DNA of 64,000 nt from Methanocella_A sp963792125 (GCA_963792125.1 CAWBVA010000004.1:124001-188000), one strand, 5' to 3'; positions 27,411 through 37,438 are shown, counted from the stretch's first letter. Numbers and translations are program-made. The notes: a model not told the origin generated them from the letters alone.

Positions 27411-27577
27411 GGTTCTCTATGTGGGCAGGGAGACTACTTTCACCACAGGGGACACAGATGCGCACAGAGGACTTTAAAGAAAAGGCTGATGCGAGAAAAC
27501 CCTGTTGTTAAAAACGTCCTCTGTGTCCCCTGTGGTGAACAGTCTCCGAGCCCTCTTGAAACCTCCGGGACCTCTAT
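27411..27577. repeat. CACAGAGG-family inverted-repeat hairpin, copy 2
   Basis: The left arm (27411-27475) has CCGAGGTTC, then TTTCACCACAGGGGACACAG and GCACAGAGGAC; the right arm (27509-27577) has GTCCTCTGTGTCCCCTGTGG then CTCCGAG, CCTCTTGAAACCTCCGGGAC. The loop is about 33 bp. It lies between pmbA and the next gene. Confidence 0.85.
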
Positions 27578-27632
27578 ATTTATGTAAACCTATTAATATA
27601 CATTTAGCATATAATATGTTGTGGATTGTCTG

Positions 27633-28820
27633 ATGCGCCCTCTCTACAGCTTTATTGCCCTTATCTTTCTAGTCGTTCTTCTATTCAGCGTATCCGCATC
27701 ATCCGCTGGAACGGGCGTAAAGGTTTACGCACCGTCGGCATCCTCTGTCATGGCCGACAGTCTGCCGTTTTCCTATAACGGCTCCTTCATCGTGATGAAC
27801 GACGGCCTGGTGGAAGGGGTCTATGTCATTCGTGTCGCGGTCGACGACCCGGCAGCAATCACGTGGATAAACGTCTCCCCGTCGGGGTTCGCGCTTGCTC
27901 CGGGCGAGACGCGCATCGTGGGATTCAGCCTCGATATCAACGTAGATCAGGCGATACCCGGCTCATACCACTTCATCTTCATGCCTACCCGCCTGCCGGC
28001 AAACGTGGAGCCTTATCTCGATACCTTCGCCAGTTACGTTTCGGAAGTGGACAGCTATAACTTTACAGTCGAGATACCCGGAATCGGTGCAGAGGAATCG
28101 TTCTTTTCCACCGGGCAGAGGCCCGTGCTCTTCAGCGACAGCGGGGACCGGCTCAACCTCGTACAGTACGCTCCACCTGCAGGCAGCGGCCGCTCTGTCG
28201 TGCAGATCGACCGGGCTGTGAGAGTAAACGTGCCATCCGGCGTCCCCGTGGGCCAGCCTGTGAATATCTCTCTGTCCGTGTTCGAGGGGCTGAGCAGCCG
28301 GGGCATCGAGATGATGGCCGTCTCCCCGGAGGGCATATTCTATCCCGTTACGGGCGATAATTTCACCTTCGACCGGATCGGGCGCTGGGGCGTGATCGCA
28401 CTACTGGGGGACCAAATCCTGCTGGGAAAACCCGTGGACGTCTCGCAGGGCGGCGTGCAGCTCGTCATGCCCGGGATTGGCACTATCCTGGCCGCCATCT
28501 CTCTGCTGCTTCTGCTGGCCGTCGTGCCTATCTGGCTCGCGGGCCGGGGTACCACAAAGGCTGACCCGTACGATGATATTGCGTTCAAGGCCTATGTCAT
28601 CAGGAAATACATCGGCCAGTTCGACCGGCCCCGGCTGCTGCGGGCTGTGAGCCAGCTCAGGCAGGAATACGACGGCCTGGTTGTCCGCGGGGTCCAGGGC
28701 CACCGTGAAAAGGCACGTGCTTCGCTGGAAGAGCTTGAAACGCTGACCCGCCTCGAGATGCTGCCCCCCGGCGGCGATGCCAGTGAGCCAGGAGCAGGCA
28801 CCAGCGAGCCATTATCCTGA
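27633..28820 (+). CDS. surface protein with signal peptide and C-terminal membrane anchor
   Basis: About 395 residues, not recognised. A signal peptide (residues 1-25, LYSFIALIFLVVLLFSVSAS) precedes an Ig-like, beta-rich ectodomain of about 260 residues with NEAT asparagine glycosylation-like NxS/T sites. One transmembrane helix follows (about 287-308, ILAAISLLLLLAVVPIWLAG), then a roughly 85-residue charged helical cytoplasmic tail. Type I topology is inferred. The ectodomain resembles those of archaeal NPCBM/COG1470-like proteins only loosely. ATG 27633 is chosen over TTG 27621; a TATA-like ATATACATTT near 27596 supports it. Confidence 0.7.
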   Translation: MRPLYSFIALIFLVVLLFSVSASSAGTGVKVYAPSASSVMADSLPFSYNGSFIVMNDGLVEGVYVIRVAVDDPAAITWINVSPSGFALAPGETRIVGFSLDINVDQAIPGSYHFIFMPTRLPANVEPYLDTFASYVSEVDSYNFTVEIPGIGAEESFFSTGQRPVLFSDSGDRLNLVQYAPPAGSGRSVVQIDRAVRVNVPSGVPVGQPVNISLSVFEGLSSRGIEMMAVSPEGIFYPVTGDNFTFDRIGRWGVIALLGDQILLGKPVDVSQGGVQLVMPGIGTILAAISLLLLLAVVPIWLAGRGTTKADPYDDIAFKAYVIRKYIGQFDRPRLLRAVSQLRQEYDGLVVRGVQGHREKARASLEELETLTRLEMLPPGGDASEPGAGTSEPLS

Positions 28821-28909
28821 CAAAAAAGGTATAATTGCTAATGCGGGCGCGTGTGCGCGGGACCGACATGCAGGTGTCCCTTGATTACAGCCCGGCGAAT
28901 ATGGCAGCA

Positions 28910-30274
28910 TCACTTATTGATCTTCTTCAGGATGCCCTCGGCTGCCACGATGCCGGTCGCTGCTGCCGGGACGATGCCACGTGTCAGTCCGGCCCCGTCA
29001 CCAGCGACGAACAGGTTGTCCACCTTTACAGTTTCAAAGTTCTCTCTCGTCTCTGGCCTGACGGCAGCAAACTTGATCTCGGGCGCGTAGAGCAGTGTGG
29101 CATCCGATGCGACGCCGGGCACTACCCGGTCCAGCATGTCCAGGCCTTCGATAATGTCGGTTACGATCCTGTGAGGCATGGCCATGGAGATGTCGCCTGG
29201 CGTCACCGCCTTCAGCGTGGGTTCCACGTAACTGCGGTGCAGGCGTTCCCACGTCGACCGCCGGCCTCGGGTCAGGTCGCCCAGCCGCTGCAGGATCGGC
29301 CGACCGCCGCCGATAGTGCGGGCCTGGTGGGCGATGGTGGAGCCGTACTCGTTGGTGTTCTCAAGCGGCTCTGTGAGCGCGATTTTCGTCAGAAAGGCAA
29401 AGTTGGTATTGTGCGAGCGACAGTTCCTCTGAGAGTGGCCGTTCGCTCCTACCCCGGACTCGTAGGTGTCCTGCACCACGAAACCATAGGGGCAGGTGCA
29501 GAACGTCCTGACAAAATCGTCGTACGTAGGCGTGTACATGCGAAACTTCGGGTCCCAGTTGGTCTTGACCGCCTCCTCATAGACAAGCGACGGCACCTCG
29601 ACGCGCACGCCCACGTCAATGGGCATGTACTTGATGGGGACGCCAAAGCTTTGCATCTGCTCGCCAAGCCATGTACTCCCGGACCGGCCTGGCACCAGCA
29701 GCACGAAATCGGCTTTCAGGCGCTTTCCGGCGGCGATCACTCCTGTCACGCGGTTGTTCTCCACTGTCACGCTCTCCACCCGGGTGTTAAGCATGAGCTT
29801 CACGCCATGCGCCTTGAGGCTGCGCTCCATGGAGCCCATCACCAGGGGGAGCATGTCGCTGCCGATGTGCTTCTGGCGGATGGGAATGAACTCGATGCCG
29901 TTCGCTGCCGCCCGGGTAGCCAGGTCCGAACCCCCTGCTTTCGGCTCCTCCGGCGGGGCGCCGTGCTCCACGAAATAGCCGTCTACCTCGTCGATCAGCT
30001 CGTCAGCCTTCTGCGGGGTGACGAACTCCGCCCAGTCCCCGCCTACCAGCGGGCTGAAGTTGAGCTTGCCGTCCGACATGCCGCCGGCACCGCCTACGCC
30101 GGCGGTGACGTTGCAGACGTTACAGTAGATGCACTCCTTTCCTTTGATGACCTGGCAGCTACGCTGGCCGATGTCCCTGCCCTGCTCGATAATGGTCACA
30201 TCGAGCGCGCCGGCAAGCTTGTGTGCCGCCATCAGGCCTCCCGGGCCGGCACCTACAATAATCGCCTTTTTCAT
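28910..30274 (-). CDS. NAD(P)/FAD-dependent dehydrogenase (COG2509-like)
   Basis: 454-residue flavoprotein. The N-terminal FAD-binding GAGPGG (residues 8-13) is followed by a CxxCxxC-like IYCNVCN segment and GGAGGMSDGKLNFSP, all hallmarks of the uncharacterised FAD dehydrogenase group COG2509. The C terminus holds the second FAD contact, FVAGDGAGLTRGIVPAAATG. Reaction and partner unknown. Start MKKAIIVG; intact frame. Convergent with the preceding plus-strand surface protein gene. Confidence 0.88.
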   Translation of the reverse strand: MKKAIIVGAGPGGLMAAHKLAGALDVTIIEQGRDIGQRSCQVIKGKECIYCNVCNVTAGVGGAGGMSDGKLNFSPLVGGDWAEFVTPQKADELIDEVDGYFVEHGAPPEEPKAGGSDLATRAAANGIEFIPIRQKHIGSDMLPLVMGSMERSLKAHGVKLMLNTRVESVTVENNRVTGVIAAGKRLKADFVLLVPGRSGSTWLGEQMQSFGVPIKYMPIDVGVRVEVPSLVYEEAVKTNWDPKFRMYTPTYDDFVRTFCTCPYGFVVQDTYESGVGANGHSQRNCRSHNTNFAFLTKIALTEPLENTNEYGSTIAHQARTIGGGRPILQRLGDLTRGRRSTWERLHRSYVEPTLKAVTPGDISMAMPHRIVTDIIEGLDMLDRVVPGVASDATLLYAPEIKFAAVRPETRENFETVKVDNLFVAGDGAGLTRGIVPAAATGIVAAEGILKKINK

Positions 30275-30468
30275 CCTGTCTTCTCCACAGCCTGGCCACG
30301 GCTTACGCTTGTTTTTCCGGGACTCAGCAAAAGCCGGGCAAAAATGACTGTTACGTTAAAGTGTCTGGCACTGGATAATAAATAATTTCGCCAATGCGGG
30401 CGGTTGATACTTTCACCGCATGCTTACATCAGCTATTTATCAAGCGATCGCAAACATATCCTCGCAAA

Positions 30469-31512
30469 ATGGTGATGAACGTGGACCCGCAAACTGGAAT
30501 CATCCCTTTCGGACAATGCCCTGCCCTGGACGGCTACCATTGTGTAACGAACTCACTGTCCAAGATATACTATCACAATAATCACCCGCTCTCGGAAGAC
30601 ATGCTGCTTGGCCTGGGGGCGGGCATGGGCTTCATCTACTGGGCGCCGAAAGGCGGATATCCCTTCGTCGGCGGCCGCGGTAACCCGAAAGGCTTCTTCA
30701 GCGACCTCGGGAAACGGACGGGTGTCGCGATCGACGAGGTTTCCACGGCCAGCGAAAAGAAGGCAGAAGCGGCCCTGATAGAGAGGCTGAAGTGTCGAGA
30801 GCCGGTCATGGTCTTCGGCGACATGGGCTATCTGCCCTGGTTCGATTTCCCCGTCGAATATCATTTCGGCGGACATACCTTCGTCATCTGCGGGTACGAT
30901 GGCAGAGACCGGGTACTTGTCTCGGATATGGACCAGGCTGCCAGCGGCCTGAAAAAGGGTTTCTATTTTATCACGACGCTGGACAAAATCCGGATGGCCA
31001 GGAACTCGAAGTTCAAGCCGTTCCCGCCGAAGAACACCTGCTTCGACTTCGACTTCAGCAGCTATCACGACCCGACGAAGGACGGAATATACGCGGCGAT
31101 CCGGCAGGCGGCCGACGCCCAGCTTAATCCGCCGATCAAGAACATCGGGATCAGGGGAATCAGGCACGCTGCCTGCGAGATCGGCAGGTGGCCCGATCGG
31201 TTTGACGAGCAAATGCTAATGATGAACCTGTTCAACCTCTACATTTTCATCGAGATAGGTGGCACTGGCGGCGGGTGCTTCCGCTACATGTACGCACGCT
31301 TCCTGAAGGAGGCAGCAGAGATCACGGGCGACAGCCGCATCGAGGAAGCCGCAGCGCTGATCGACCGCTCGGGACAACAATTCACTAAGACAGGCCTCAT
31401 GTTCAAGGACTATACGGATAAAAGCCTGATAGACGAGCGAATAGCAGCCGCAGGCGAAATGCTGAAAAACGCAGCCGACCTCGAAGAGGAGGCATTCCGT
31501 TATCTCAAATAA
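30469..31512 (+). CDS. BtrH N-terminal / DUF4872 domain protein
   Basis: About 347 residues. It resembles proteins with a BtrH N-terminal cysteine-peptidase-like domain plus a DUF4872 C-terminal domain. In butirosin biosynthesis BtrH is an acyltransferase. The candidate catalytic Cys lies in LDGYHCVTNSLSKIYYHNN (about residue 24), and a His in GGHTFVICGYDG (about residue 142). The C-terminal half is helical. No NRPS or aminoglycoside gene lies nearby, so the substrate is unknown. ATG 30469 (MVMNVDPQ) or 30475 is used; upstream codons read into AT-rich promoter sequence. Confidence 0.75.
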   Translation: MVMNVDPQTGIIPFGQCPALDGYHCVTNSLSKIYYHNNHPLSEDMLLGLGAGMGFIYWAPKGGYPFVGGRGNPKGFFSDLGKRTGVAIDEVSTASEKKAEAALIERLKCREPVMVFGDMGYLPWFDFPVEYHFGGHTFVICGYDGRDRVLVSDMDQAASGLKKGFYFITTLDKIRMARNSKFKPFPPKNTCFDFDFSSYHDPTKDGIYAAIRQAADAQLNPPIKNIGIRGIRHAACEIGRWPDRFDEQMLMMNLFNLYIFIEIGGTGGGCFRYMYARFLKEAAEITGDSRIEEAAALIDRSGQQFTKTGLMFKDYTDKSLIDERIAAAGEMLKNAADLEEEAFRYLK

Positions 31513-31582
31513 TGTGGTATCGGCAAATTCTTCCGGTCGGAATGATGGGACTGGCAGGGGGTATCGCCGCTGTCCTGCTAAT

Positions 31583-31640
31583 CCTGCTCTGGCGATTTTT
31601 AAGGTCTCCGTGCCCTCCAGAAACCTCCGAGGCCTCTAAT
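31583..31640. repeat. CACAGAGG-family right-arm remnant
   Basis: AAGGTCTCCGTGCCCTCCAG followed by AAACCTCCGAGGCCTCTAAT matches only the outer right arm of the hairpin family. No left arm is present. Confidence 0.5.
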
Positions 31641-31684
31641 CCACTACAAACGCTTTTGTGCTGACACCCGAAATATTTTAATGT

Positions 31685-34224
31685 ATGCAGAGCCCCGGCC
31701 AGCCCGCCAAGGAACCGCCTTTCTGGAGCATGCCATTGCCAGACCTGTACAGGCGACTGGCTGCCAGTCCGGAAGGGCTGTCGGAGGGCGAAGCCCACGC
31801 CCGGCTCAGGCAGTATGGCCCTAACCAGCTAAGGCCGAAGCGTCAGGTCAACGCGGCCACGCTGTTCATGAAGCAGTTCACCAGCCCGATCATCCTTATC
31901 CTCCTGTTTGCTGCAGTACTGTCATTCTTCCTGGGCGACCCGACCGATTCGCTGATCATCATGGTCATCGTGCTCTTCAGCGGGGCCCTGGGATTCTGGC
32001 AGGAGTACGAAGCGTCCAGTGCAGTCGAAGACCTGATGGCGCTGGTGCAGCTGAAAGCGATGGTCCTTCGCGACGGGAAAGAAGATTGAGATACCCTTCG
32101 AGGACGTGGTGCCGGGCGACATCGTCATCCTGAACGCAGGGGACGGCGTGCCGGGAGACTGCAGGATCATCGAATCGAAAGACCTGTACGTGGACGAGGC
32201 CGCGCTTACCGGCGAAGCCTATCCCGGCTGAAAAGCAGCCAGCCGATCTGCCGGCCGATACGCCGCTCGCGAAGCGCACCAATTCGCTGTTCATGGGCAC
32301 CCATATAATGAGTGGCTCCGCAAAAGCGCTGGTCGTCCGTACCGGCAAGGCGACTGAGTTCGGCAAGGTGTCCGACAGGCTCACCTTCCGGCAGCCCGAG
32401 ACCGAGTTCGAGCATGGCGTGCGCAGGTTCGGCTACCTGCTGCTGGAGGTCACGATGATCCTGATCTTCGCCATCTTCGCGATCAACGTGTTCCTGCACC
32501 GGCCCGTACTGGAGTCGTTCATCTTCTCGCTGGCGCTCGCCGTCGGCCTGACGCCGCAGTTGCTGCCGGCCATCATCAGCATCAATCTTGCACAGGGTGC
32601 CAAGCGCATGGCCGCAAAGAAGGTCATCGTGAAGCAACTCTCCTCCATAGAGAACTTCGGGAGCATGAACGTGCTGTGCTCGGACAAGACCGGGACGATC
32701 ACCGAAGGCATCGTCAAGGTCCACTCGGCGGTGGGTATCGACGGCGCCGCCGAGCGAGAAGACGCTGCTGTATGCACATATGAACGCATGCTTCGAGAAA
32801 GGCTACACCAGCCCCATCGACGATGCGCTACGGGCATCCTGCGAGATGGATACTTCCAGATACCGTCCGCCTGGACGAGATTCCCGTACGATTTCACGAG
32901 GAAACGCCTCAGCGTGCTCATTTCGGGCCCCGACGTCCAACTTCATGATCACCAAGGGCGCGCTGGAGAAAGTTCTGGAGATCTGCGACAGCGCCGAGTT
33001 GCCCGATGGCCAGGTGGTGCCGATCGACGAGGCTTCGGAGCGTATCGAAAAGCTGTACCAGGACCTGAGCAGCAAGGGGCTGCGGACGCTGGGCGTATCA
33101 TACAAGGACGTCGGCAGGAAGGAGACTATCGGCAGGGACGAGGAAACGGCCATGACCTTCCTGGGCATCGTCGTCCTGTACGACCCCCTGAAGCCCGGTA
33201 TCGCCGACACGGTGAAAAAGCTGAAGCAGCACGGCGTCTCCCTGAAGATATTCACAGGCGACAACCGGCTGGTGGCGGCAAGTATCAGCGCTCAGCTCGG
33301 GCTGCGACCGACATCATCACCGGCCCGGACATGTACCACATGGGCGACGAAGCGCTGTGGGCCAGAGTGAATGACGTGGACATATTCGCCGAGGTCGAGC
33401 CCAACCAGAAAGAGCGCATCATCCACGTCCTGAAGCGGGCAGGGAACGTGGTCGGCTACATGGGTGACGGCATCAACGACGCCCCGGCGCTGCACACGGC
33501 AGACGTGGGCATATCTGTCGACAGCGCTGTCGACGTGGCGAAGGAGGCGGCGGCCATCGTGCTCATGGAAAAGGACCTGAACGTACTGATCAGCGGCGTG
33601 AAAGAAGGCCGTGTCACCTTCGCCAACACACTGAAGTACGTGTTCATGGCGACGAGCGCCAACTTCGGCAACATGTTCAGCATGGCCGGAGCCTCGCTCA
33701 TCCTGTGGTTCCTGCCTTTGCTGCCGAAACAGATTCTCCTGACCAACCTGCTGACCGACCTGCCGGAGATGACTATCGCCACCGATTCCGTCGACCGTGA
33801 GCTGGTGGATAAGCCCCGGCGCTGGGACATCGACTTCATCCGCAAGTTCATGATCACCTTCGGGCTGGTCAGCTCCGTGTTCGACTTCATCACCTTCGGG
33901 ATATTGCTCCTCTTCCTGCACGCCAGCGAGATGCAGTTCCGCACAGGGTGGTTCATGGAGTCGGTCATCTCGGCCAGCTTTATCGTGCTGGTCATCAGGA
34001 CACGTCGGCCGTTCTACCGGAGCCGTCCTGGAAAGTATCTCGTGATAGCGACCGTTTTTGTCGGGCTGCTGGTTATCATCCTGCCCTATTCGCCGGTCGC
34101 CGGCCTGCTGGGTTTCACTCCGTTGCCGCTATCGTTCCTGGTCGCGCTGGCCCTGATCGTCGGCGCATACGTGGCGATGGCCGAGCTGGCGAAGGCGTTG
34201 TTCTATCGCATTGTTCGATATTAA
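31685..34224 (+). CDS. MgtA-type P-type ATPase (frame interrupted seven times)
   Basis: Membrane cation pump of the Mg2+-importing P-type ATPase group. Correcting the breaks gives about 845 residues with all domains: N-terminal cytoplasmic part, M1-M2, the actuator TGE (ALTGEAYP), the phosphorylation loop CSDKTGT (DNA about 32678-32700), nucleotide-binding MITKGALE, hinge GDGINDAP, and C-terminal helices with the MgtA-like PEMTIATDSVD. Extra single bases fall near 32085, 32225, 32757, 32867, 32900 and 32938, and one base is missing near 33305. 2540 nt fits five net insertions. Catalytic residues are all kept. It is the most heavily interrupted gene in the window. Substrate call rests on family resemblance. 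Confidence 0.8.
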
Positions 34225-34272
34225 TTAATCGTGAGATAAATGTTAAGTCAGGCACTTAGAGATAATGGCTAT

Positions 34273-34707
34273 ATGAAAAGTCGTCCAGTCCTTCTGATCG
34301 CGGTGATAATGGCCGCATTCCTGCTGACGGCAGGATGCACATCTACTTCCCGCAGCCACTCGACCGGCAGCGGCCTCCTACTTAACCACTCGTTCACAGG
34401 CGAGAGCACCACTCTGCACGCACGGGAGAAGATTACGTACAACGTAACGACCGACGGTGCCCCCGTCAACGTGCTGGTGCTCGACTCAAAGGCGTTCGAG
34501 CAGTACCGGAACACGACGAATGGTGCCGGCGCCAGCTATACGGCCTTATTGACGCGGCTGAATGTCAACCAGGTGAGCTTAAGCTACACGGTACCAAGGG
34601 ACGGTACGTACTACGTCGTTGTCGACAATACGGGCTCTATACCGGGTGGCGTAGACGGGAACCAGGATATCAGGGTCAATTACAGTGGTTCTTTCAACTA
34701 TGCCTGA
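34273..34707 (+). CDS. small exported lipoprotein
   Basis: About 144 residues. A hydrophobic signal segment with lipobox LLTAGC (Cys near residue 22) indicates a lipid-anchored extracellular protein. The mature part is Ser/Thr-rich then beta-rich (ITYNVTTDGAPVNVLVLDS), resembling small pre-peptidase-like beta sandwiches. No family is claimed. ATG 34273 is preferred to the in-frame ATG 34240. Ends 2 bp before the convergent sulfite-reductase-like gene. Confidence 0.7.
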   Translation: MKSRPVLLIAVIMAAFLLTAGCTSTSRSHSTGSGLLLNHSFTGESTTLHAREKITYNVTTDGAPVNVLVLDSKAFEQYRNTTNGAGASYTALLTRLNVNQVSLSYTVPRDGTYYVVVDNTGSIPGGVDGNQDIRVNYSGSFNYA

Positions 34708-34709
34708 CG

Positions 34710-35375
34710 TCAGCCCAGCACGTCCTGCCGGAACTTCTCCCAGCCGATGCGGTCGATGAAAACGCCGATGCGTTCCCGCTCTTTGGCGTTGGTGCGGTAG
34801 TACTGTATGACCTTTTCCGCCAGCGCCTTCGCATGGTCGATGTCCAGGTCGCCGGCCAGCTCCCTGCCTATGCGTGGCGTCCGGCCTGCATCGCCTCCCA
34901 CTATACACTTGAAGCCTTTTCCCGTGCCGAGGAACCCGAGGTCCTTCAGCCAGGACTCGCCACAGCTGTTGGGGCAGCCGGAAACGCCGATCTTAAATTT
35001 CGACGGCGTGGTCATGCCATGGTAGGCTGCGTCCAGCGCCAGGCCCAGACCTACGCTATCCTGCACTCCGCGTTTGCAGAACGTGGTGCCCGGGCAGACC
35101 TTGATACTGCGCACGCACATGCCTACGGCCGCGCCCGGCTTGATGCAGAGGTCGGCCCATGCATTGTCTAAGTCCTCTTCCTTCAGGCCGACGATAGCAA
35201 TGCGCTGCGCTCCGGTGATCTTCAACGCTGCCGCGTGGTATTTCTCCGCGACGTCCGCCAGCTTGCGCAATGTGTTCGGGTCGCAGATGCCGCCTGCGAT
35301 ATGCGGCGCTATTGCATATGTCACTTTGTCCCGCTGCAGGATTGCTCCCTTGTCAAGAAGGTCTTTGGTAGCCAT
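34710..35375 (-). CDS. dissimilatory sulfite reductase-like protein (stand-alone siroheme protein)
   Basis: 221-residue protein of the small sulfite/nitrite-reductase-like family found in methanogens (Dsr-LP type). It contains a ferredoxin-like half domain followed by the siroheme-[4Fe-4S] ligands CPGTTFC (C-x5-C, about residue 100) and CPNSC (C-x3-C, about 136), both intact. It has no ferredoxin insert, no F420 domain and no adjacent dsr or F420-dependent sulfite reductase genes. The reaction is unknown; sulfite, nitrite or tetrapyrrole-related chemistry are possibilities. ATG 35375 is preferred to 35429, which lies in AT-rich upstream DNA. Confidence 0.85.
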   Translation of the reverse strand: MATKDLLDKGAILQRDKVTYAIAPHIAGGICDPNTLRKLADVAEKYHAAALKITGAQRIAIVGLKEEDLDNAWADLCIKPGAAVGMCVRSIKVCPGTTFCKRGVQDSVGLGLALDAAYHGMTTPSKFKIGVSGCPNSCGESWLKDLGFLGTGKGFKCIVGGDAGRTPRIGRELAGDLDIDHAKALAEKVIQYYRTNAKERERIGVFIDRIGWEKFRQDVLG

Positions 35376-35480
35376 GTCATCACTTCGCTCTACCTGTGAT
35401 CGGTAAGCAATAGCAATATGAATGAACAATTATATAATTGTTATTAAATAAAAAAGGAGACGAGCCCCGGGACAGGGCAT

Positions 35481-35627
35481 TCAGACGCCGTGAATCGTCT
35501 TCTCGCTGATGATGTCACCATTCTTGAGCTCGTAAATGTAGGTCCTGTTGGTGTTCACGCAATAGTTCACCGACACGGTCACGTTCTCATCCTCTGGAAT
35601 GGTTTTTACCGTCTGTGTCTGTTCCAT
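35481..35627 (-). CDS. small hypothetical protein (48 aa)
   Basis: ATG at 35627 after GGTGAGTACC opens MEQTQTVKTIPEDENVTVSV, continues with an NYCVNTNRTYIYELKNG segment and ends ...TIHGV at TGA 35481. Beta-rich with one Cys and no signal. It has its own Shine-Dalgarno-like site and sits between two minus-strand genes. No family recognised. Confidence 0.55.
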   Translation of the reverse strand: MEQTQTVKTIPEDENVTVSVNYCVNTNRTYIYELKNGDIISEKTIHGV

Positions 35628-35816
35628 GGTACTCACCGTTTATTTTTTAAAACGTAAGACCTTCTATACAAAACGAATTATTAAATCGTCGCCATAAAAT
35701 ATCGCCGATATTTCGGGCAAAAAGACGAAATAAAAACGGGATGCTTCCAGTATAGTGCTGCCGGAAAAGCATAATGGGTTACAGTACAGGCATTTATGAT
35801 ACGGGGGCTATTCGGC

Positions 35817-36803
35817 TCACCTGATCACGGCCGGGTCGATGAACACGTTCAGCGCGCCGACCTGGTCCATGCTGCCGTCCGAAGGGCAGAATCCTAGCGT
35901 CGCCCGCCCGTCCTCCGTGACCTCCCGCAGTTCCTCCTTACGGCCTATGAACGCCAGCATCATGCCGCGGTCGCCCTTCAGTCTGATAGCGACGGAGACA
36001 AAGGCGCATGACAGGTCTGCCACGCTGGGGTTGGCCTGGCTGAACACGGCCTCGATCTGCCCGCCGGTGCTTGCCTCGAAGACGTCCCTTGCATCCTGCG
36101 GGCTCACATAGACCATGATGCGGCCAGGCTCGAAGGCGGCGCCGTCGTTGACCACGATATAGGGGGACTTCTTCCAGTCCACCACCTGGCAGAGTGCCTG
36201 GATCTCGAACATCGCCTGCTCGAAGATCAGGCCGCTTTCCGTGCTGCCGTTGAACAGGTAGTCATTCACGATCGTCCTGAGCTGGTCTTTGTTCACCGCC
36301 CGGAGCAGGCTATGGATGAATTTCATGTCCGTGCGCTGCAGGTTCGAATAGTAGATAGTCTCTACCGAATCGAAGATCACCGATGTGATCATCGCCTCCC
36401 GGTCCACGGCCATGACCATGTCGTCGGGAGACGAAAAAATCTTGCAGGACTTCACGCCCTCGCTGATCGCGTGCTTGTTGATCAGCGCCTTGATCTCCCC
36501 GGCGGTCTGGCCCGGCTTCAGCACCGGGAACAGCCGGCACATCAGCGGCTTGAACTCGTGAATAGTGCAGCCGTCGGAAAAGAACGGGCACACGTCGCCA
36601 TTGATCTGCAGGTACAGCCTCGGCGATTTGTTGCCACCTGCCTTTGCAAAGACAACGCCGTATTTGTCCATGAACTGCGAGACGGGCAGCTTAAGATTCT
36701 CCGCCATGCGGAAGACGTCCTCGGTGTTCAGCAGGATCAGCCGCTGGGTACAGCAGCGCCCGCATCTCGCGCACTCGAACGTCACTTCATCGCCCATGAA
36801 CAA
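35817..36803 (-). CDS. YkgJ-family cysteine cluster protein
   Basis: 328 residues. The N terminus carries the YkgJ-type metal cluster: CARCGRCC (about residues 11-18), then CPFFSDGCTIHEFKPLMCRLFP (Cys near 72, 78 and 89). This pattern binds zinc or an Fe-S cluster. The remaining 200 residues are not recognised and have no transmembrane helix. Role unknown. Intact, single gene. Confidence 0.82.
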   Translation of the reverse strand: MFMGDEVTFECARCGRCCTQRLILLNTEDVFRMAENLKLPVSQFMDKYGVVFAKAGGNKSPRLYLQINGDVCPFFSDGCTIHEFKPLMCRLFPVLKPGQTAGEIKALINKHAISEGVKSCKIFSSPDDMVMAVDREAMITSVIFDSVETIYYSNLQRTDMKFIHSLLRAVNKDQLRTIVNDYLFNGSTESGLIFEQAMFEIQALCQVVDWKKSPYIVVNDGAAFEPGRIMVYVSPQDARDVFEASTGGQIEAVFSQANPSVADLSCAFVSVAIRLKGDRGMMLAFIGRKEELREVTEDGRATLGFCPSDGSMDQVGALNVFIDPAVIR

Positions 36804-36849
36804 TACCCCGGAGTAATGAGGCTATATCGTTCCATGCCATATAACCTTT

Positions 36850-36880
36850 GTTGATTTCACGGAGGGCACAAAGATAGGGT
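36850..36880. repeat. short CACGGAGG remnant
   Basis: TTTCACGGAGGGCACAAAGAT resembles a degenerate single arm of the CACAGAGG family. No partner arm is visible. Confidence 0.35.
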
Positions 36881-36903
36881 AAACCATAGAAAAAGTAGTA
36901 ATG

Positions 36904-37143
36904 TCACTGCTGTTCGGCCAGCAGCTTGTCGATCTCTACCGGGTCGTAACCGATGATCTTTTTATCCCCGGCGATTAGCAGCGGTGTGACGCGCACCTTG
37001 TGGACCTTGATCATTTCCTCCAGCGCCTTCTTATCGGTCGTGATGTCCCGGTCCTCGAAGTCCACACCCTTCTTTTTCAGGTGCTCTTTCAGCTCGTTGC
37101 AAGCCGGACAGGTCGGCTGCGAATATACCATTAGCCTGGCCAT
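36904..37143 (-). CDS. glutaredoxin-like thiol-disulfide protein
   Basis: 79-residue thioredoxin-fold protein with active site CPAC in SQPTCPACNELKEHL (about residues 11-14) and the cis-proline VTPLLI. Likely reduces disulfides or assists Fe-S handling. ATG 37143 (MARLMVYS) is chosen over an upstream ATG at 37155. The gap 37156-37438 holds no supported gene. Confidence 0.88.
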   Translation of the reverse strand: MARLMVYSQPTCPACNELKEHLKKKGVDFEDRDITTDKKALEEMIKVHKVRVTPLLIAGDKKIIGYDPVEIDKLLAEQQ

Positions 37144-37438
37144 AATGTCTCTCACAATTCTAATCGCTCTTATATTAAATGTTTGTCGGGCAGTGGCTTC
37201 GATGCAAGGGCCAGCCTGGAAACATCCCGCGTCAGCCCGGGTTGTACTCTAAGAAACCGTAAGAACTGTAATCCGGAGAACGGCTGCCTCCCGGCCGTCC
37301 CCATCCTTTTACTGATCTCTTGATGGCCTTTGCGTCTCGTGATTTATACGGGACAACGTTTTATGATGGCCCGTGTTTTTTTCACATGACGGGCGTTCCC
37401 GGCATCATAAGCCGCACTGCCCGACAAGAGGTGATTAC

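Noticed and set aside
31685..34224. Old pseudogene for the P-type ATPase
   Set aside because: All catalytic motifs and membrane segments are preserved between the breaks, and stops appear only as a consequence of the shifts.
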